The notes under the pieces are model-generated. The model was given only the letters and a program-made list of their open reading frames with translations, did no database searches and was not told the DNA's origin. A stretch of 5,812 nucleotides of DNA from Actinomycetales bacterium (GTDB lineage: Bacteria; Actinomycetota; Actinomycetes; S36-B12), in assembly GCA_017849335.1 (NCBI GenBank), contig JAFIHP010000199.1, forward strand, positions 1 to 5,812, written 5' to 3'. Positions 5,489 through 5,812 of this stretch are shown here, piece after piece; within the stretch, counting starts at the first letter, position 1; each line of letters opens with the position of its first letter. Made by a program: the position numbers and the translations under genes.

Positions 5489-5812
5489 TCAGGTCGTGTA
5501 GGGCTCGACGGCGAGGATGTCGACCGTCATGACCTTGCCGTTCGCCAGCGTGTACGAGGCGGACTCGCCGACGCGCTTGCCGAGGACGGCAGCGCCGAGG
5601 GGGGACGTCGGGGAGTACACGTCGATCGACGCGACCGCCGCCTCCTCGCGCGAGCCGAGCAGGAAGCGCTCCTCGTCGCCGAAGGCCGGGAACCGCACGC
5701 TCACGACCTTCCCCGGGGCGACCTCGTCGGGCTCGGACTCGGGCGCACCGATCTTCGCGTGCTCCAGGAGCTGCTTGAGCTGACGGATGCGGGCCTCGTT
5801 CTTGCCCTGCTC
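5489..5812 (-). CDS. greA: Transcription elongation factor GreA (N-terminal part outside window)
   Basis: GreA enters the RNA polymerase secondary channel and stimulates cleavage of backtracked RNA. The visible 107 residues start in the second helix of the N-terminal coiled coil ('EQGKNEARIRQLKQLLEHA') and continue through the linker. They end with the complete FKBP-like C-terminal domain, including 'RFLLGSREEA', 'YSPTSPLGAAVLGKRVG' and a terminal 'VEPYTT'. These segments match actinobacterial GreA closely. The frame is open to the right edge, and about 50-60 residues, including the acidic coiled-coil tip, lie beyond it. The GTG at 5704 is internal, not the start. The gene is housekeeping, probably with its own promoter outside the window, and the SRPBCC gene lies just downstream. 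Confidence 0.95.
   Translation of the reverse strand, partial: EQGKNEARIRQLKQLLEHAKIGAPESEPDEVAPGKVVSVRFPAFGDEERFLLGSREEAAVASIDVYSPTSPLGAAVLGKRVGESASYTLANGKVMTVDILAVEPYTT

Overview
The window is a compact, very GC-rich piece of bacterial chromosome. Third codon positions are almost always G or C, there is no intergenic gap over 50 bases, and genes often overlap. The closest family resemblances (an actinobacterial-type HELAHH zincin paired with a DUF2786 protein, a threonine dehydratase with one ACT domain, and a GreA with an 'EEQGK..EARIRQL'-like coiled coil) point to a high-GC actinobacterium. A Micrococcales member such as a Cellulomonas relative is my guess from style only. I see no mobile element, tRNA, rRNA or CRISPR array.

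Left part, + strand (1 to 2467): the 3' part of a TIGR04338-type putative zinc metallohydrolase gene overlaps by ATGA with a DUF2786-family gene. That gene is followed 16 bases later by ilvA, the PLP-dependent threonine ammonia-lyase. The three look like one transcription unit. ilvA ends tail-to-tail with a nitroreductase gene; the two stop codons share one CTAG, and a perfect hairpin sits right there.

Middle part (2464 to 5033): a divergent, TetR-controlled cassette. On the - strand a TetR-family regulator is followed after 12 bases by an FMN nitroreductase. On the + strand a short-chain dehydrogenase is coupled by TGATG to a small SRPBCC (START-like) protein. Between the two start codons lie 48 bases. 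Two near-identical 19-base operator-like repeats, 36 bases apart, cover this control region and extend into the first tetR codons. The simplest reading is an autoregulated regulator controlling two divergent enzyme operons. The substrate cannot be read from the sequence.

Right part, - strand (5043 to 5812): the 3' part of greA (transcript cleavage factor) runs in from the right edge. A second, unrelated-looking SRPBCC gene follows 29 bases downstream and converges on the first SRPBCC gene with 9 bases between them. A second GC-rich hairpin lies at that junction. Most of the window is ordinary. The parts most worth a second look are the two-operator control region with an apparently leaderless tetR, the zincin/DUF2786 pair of unknown function, and the two hairpins placed at both convergent junctions.
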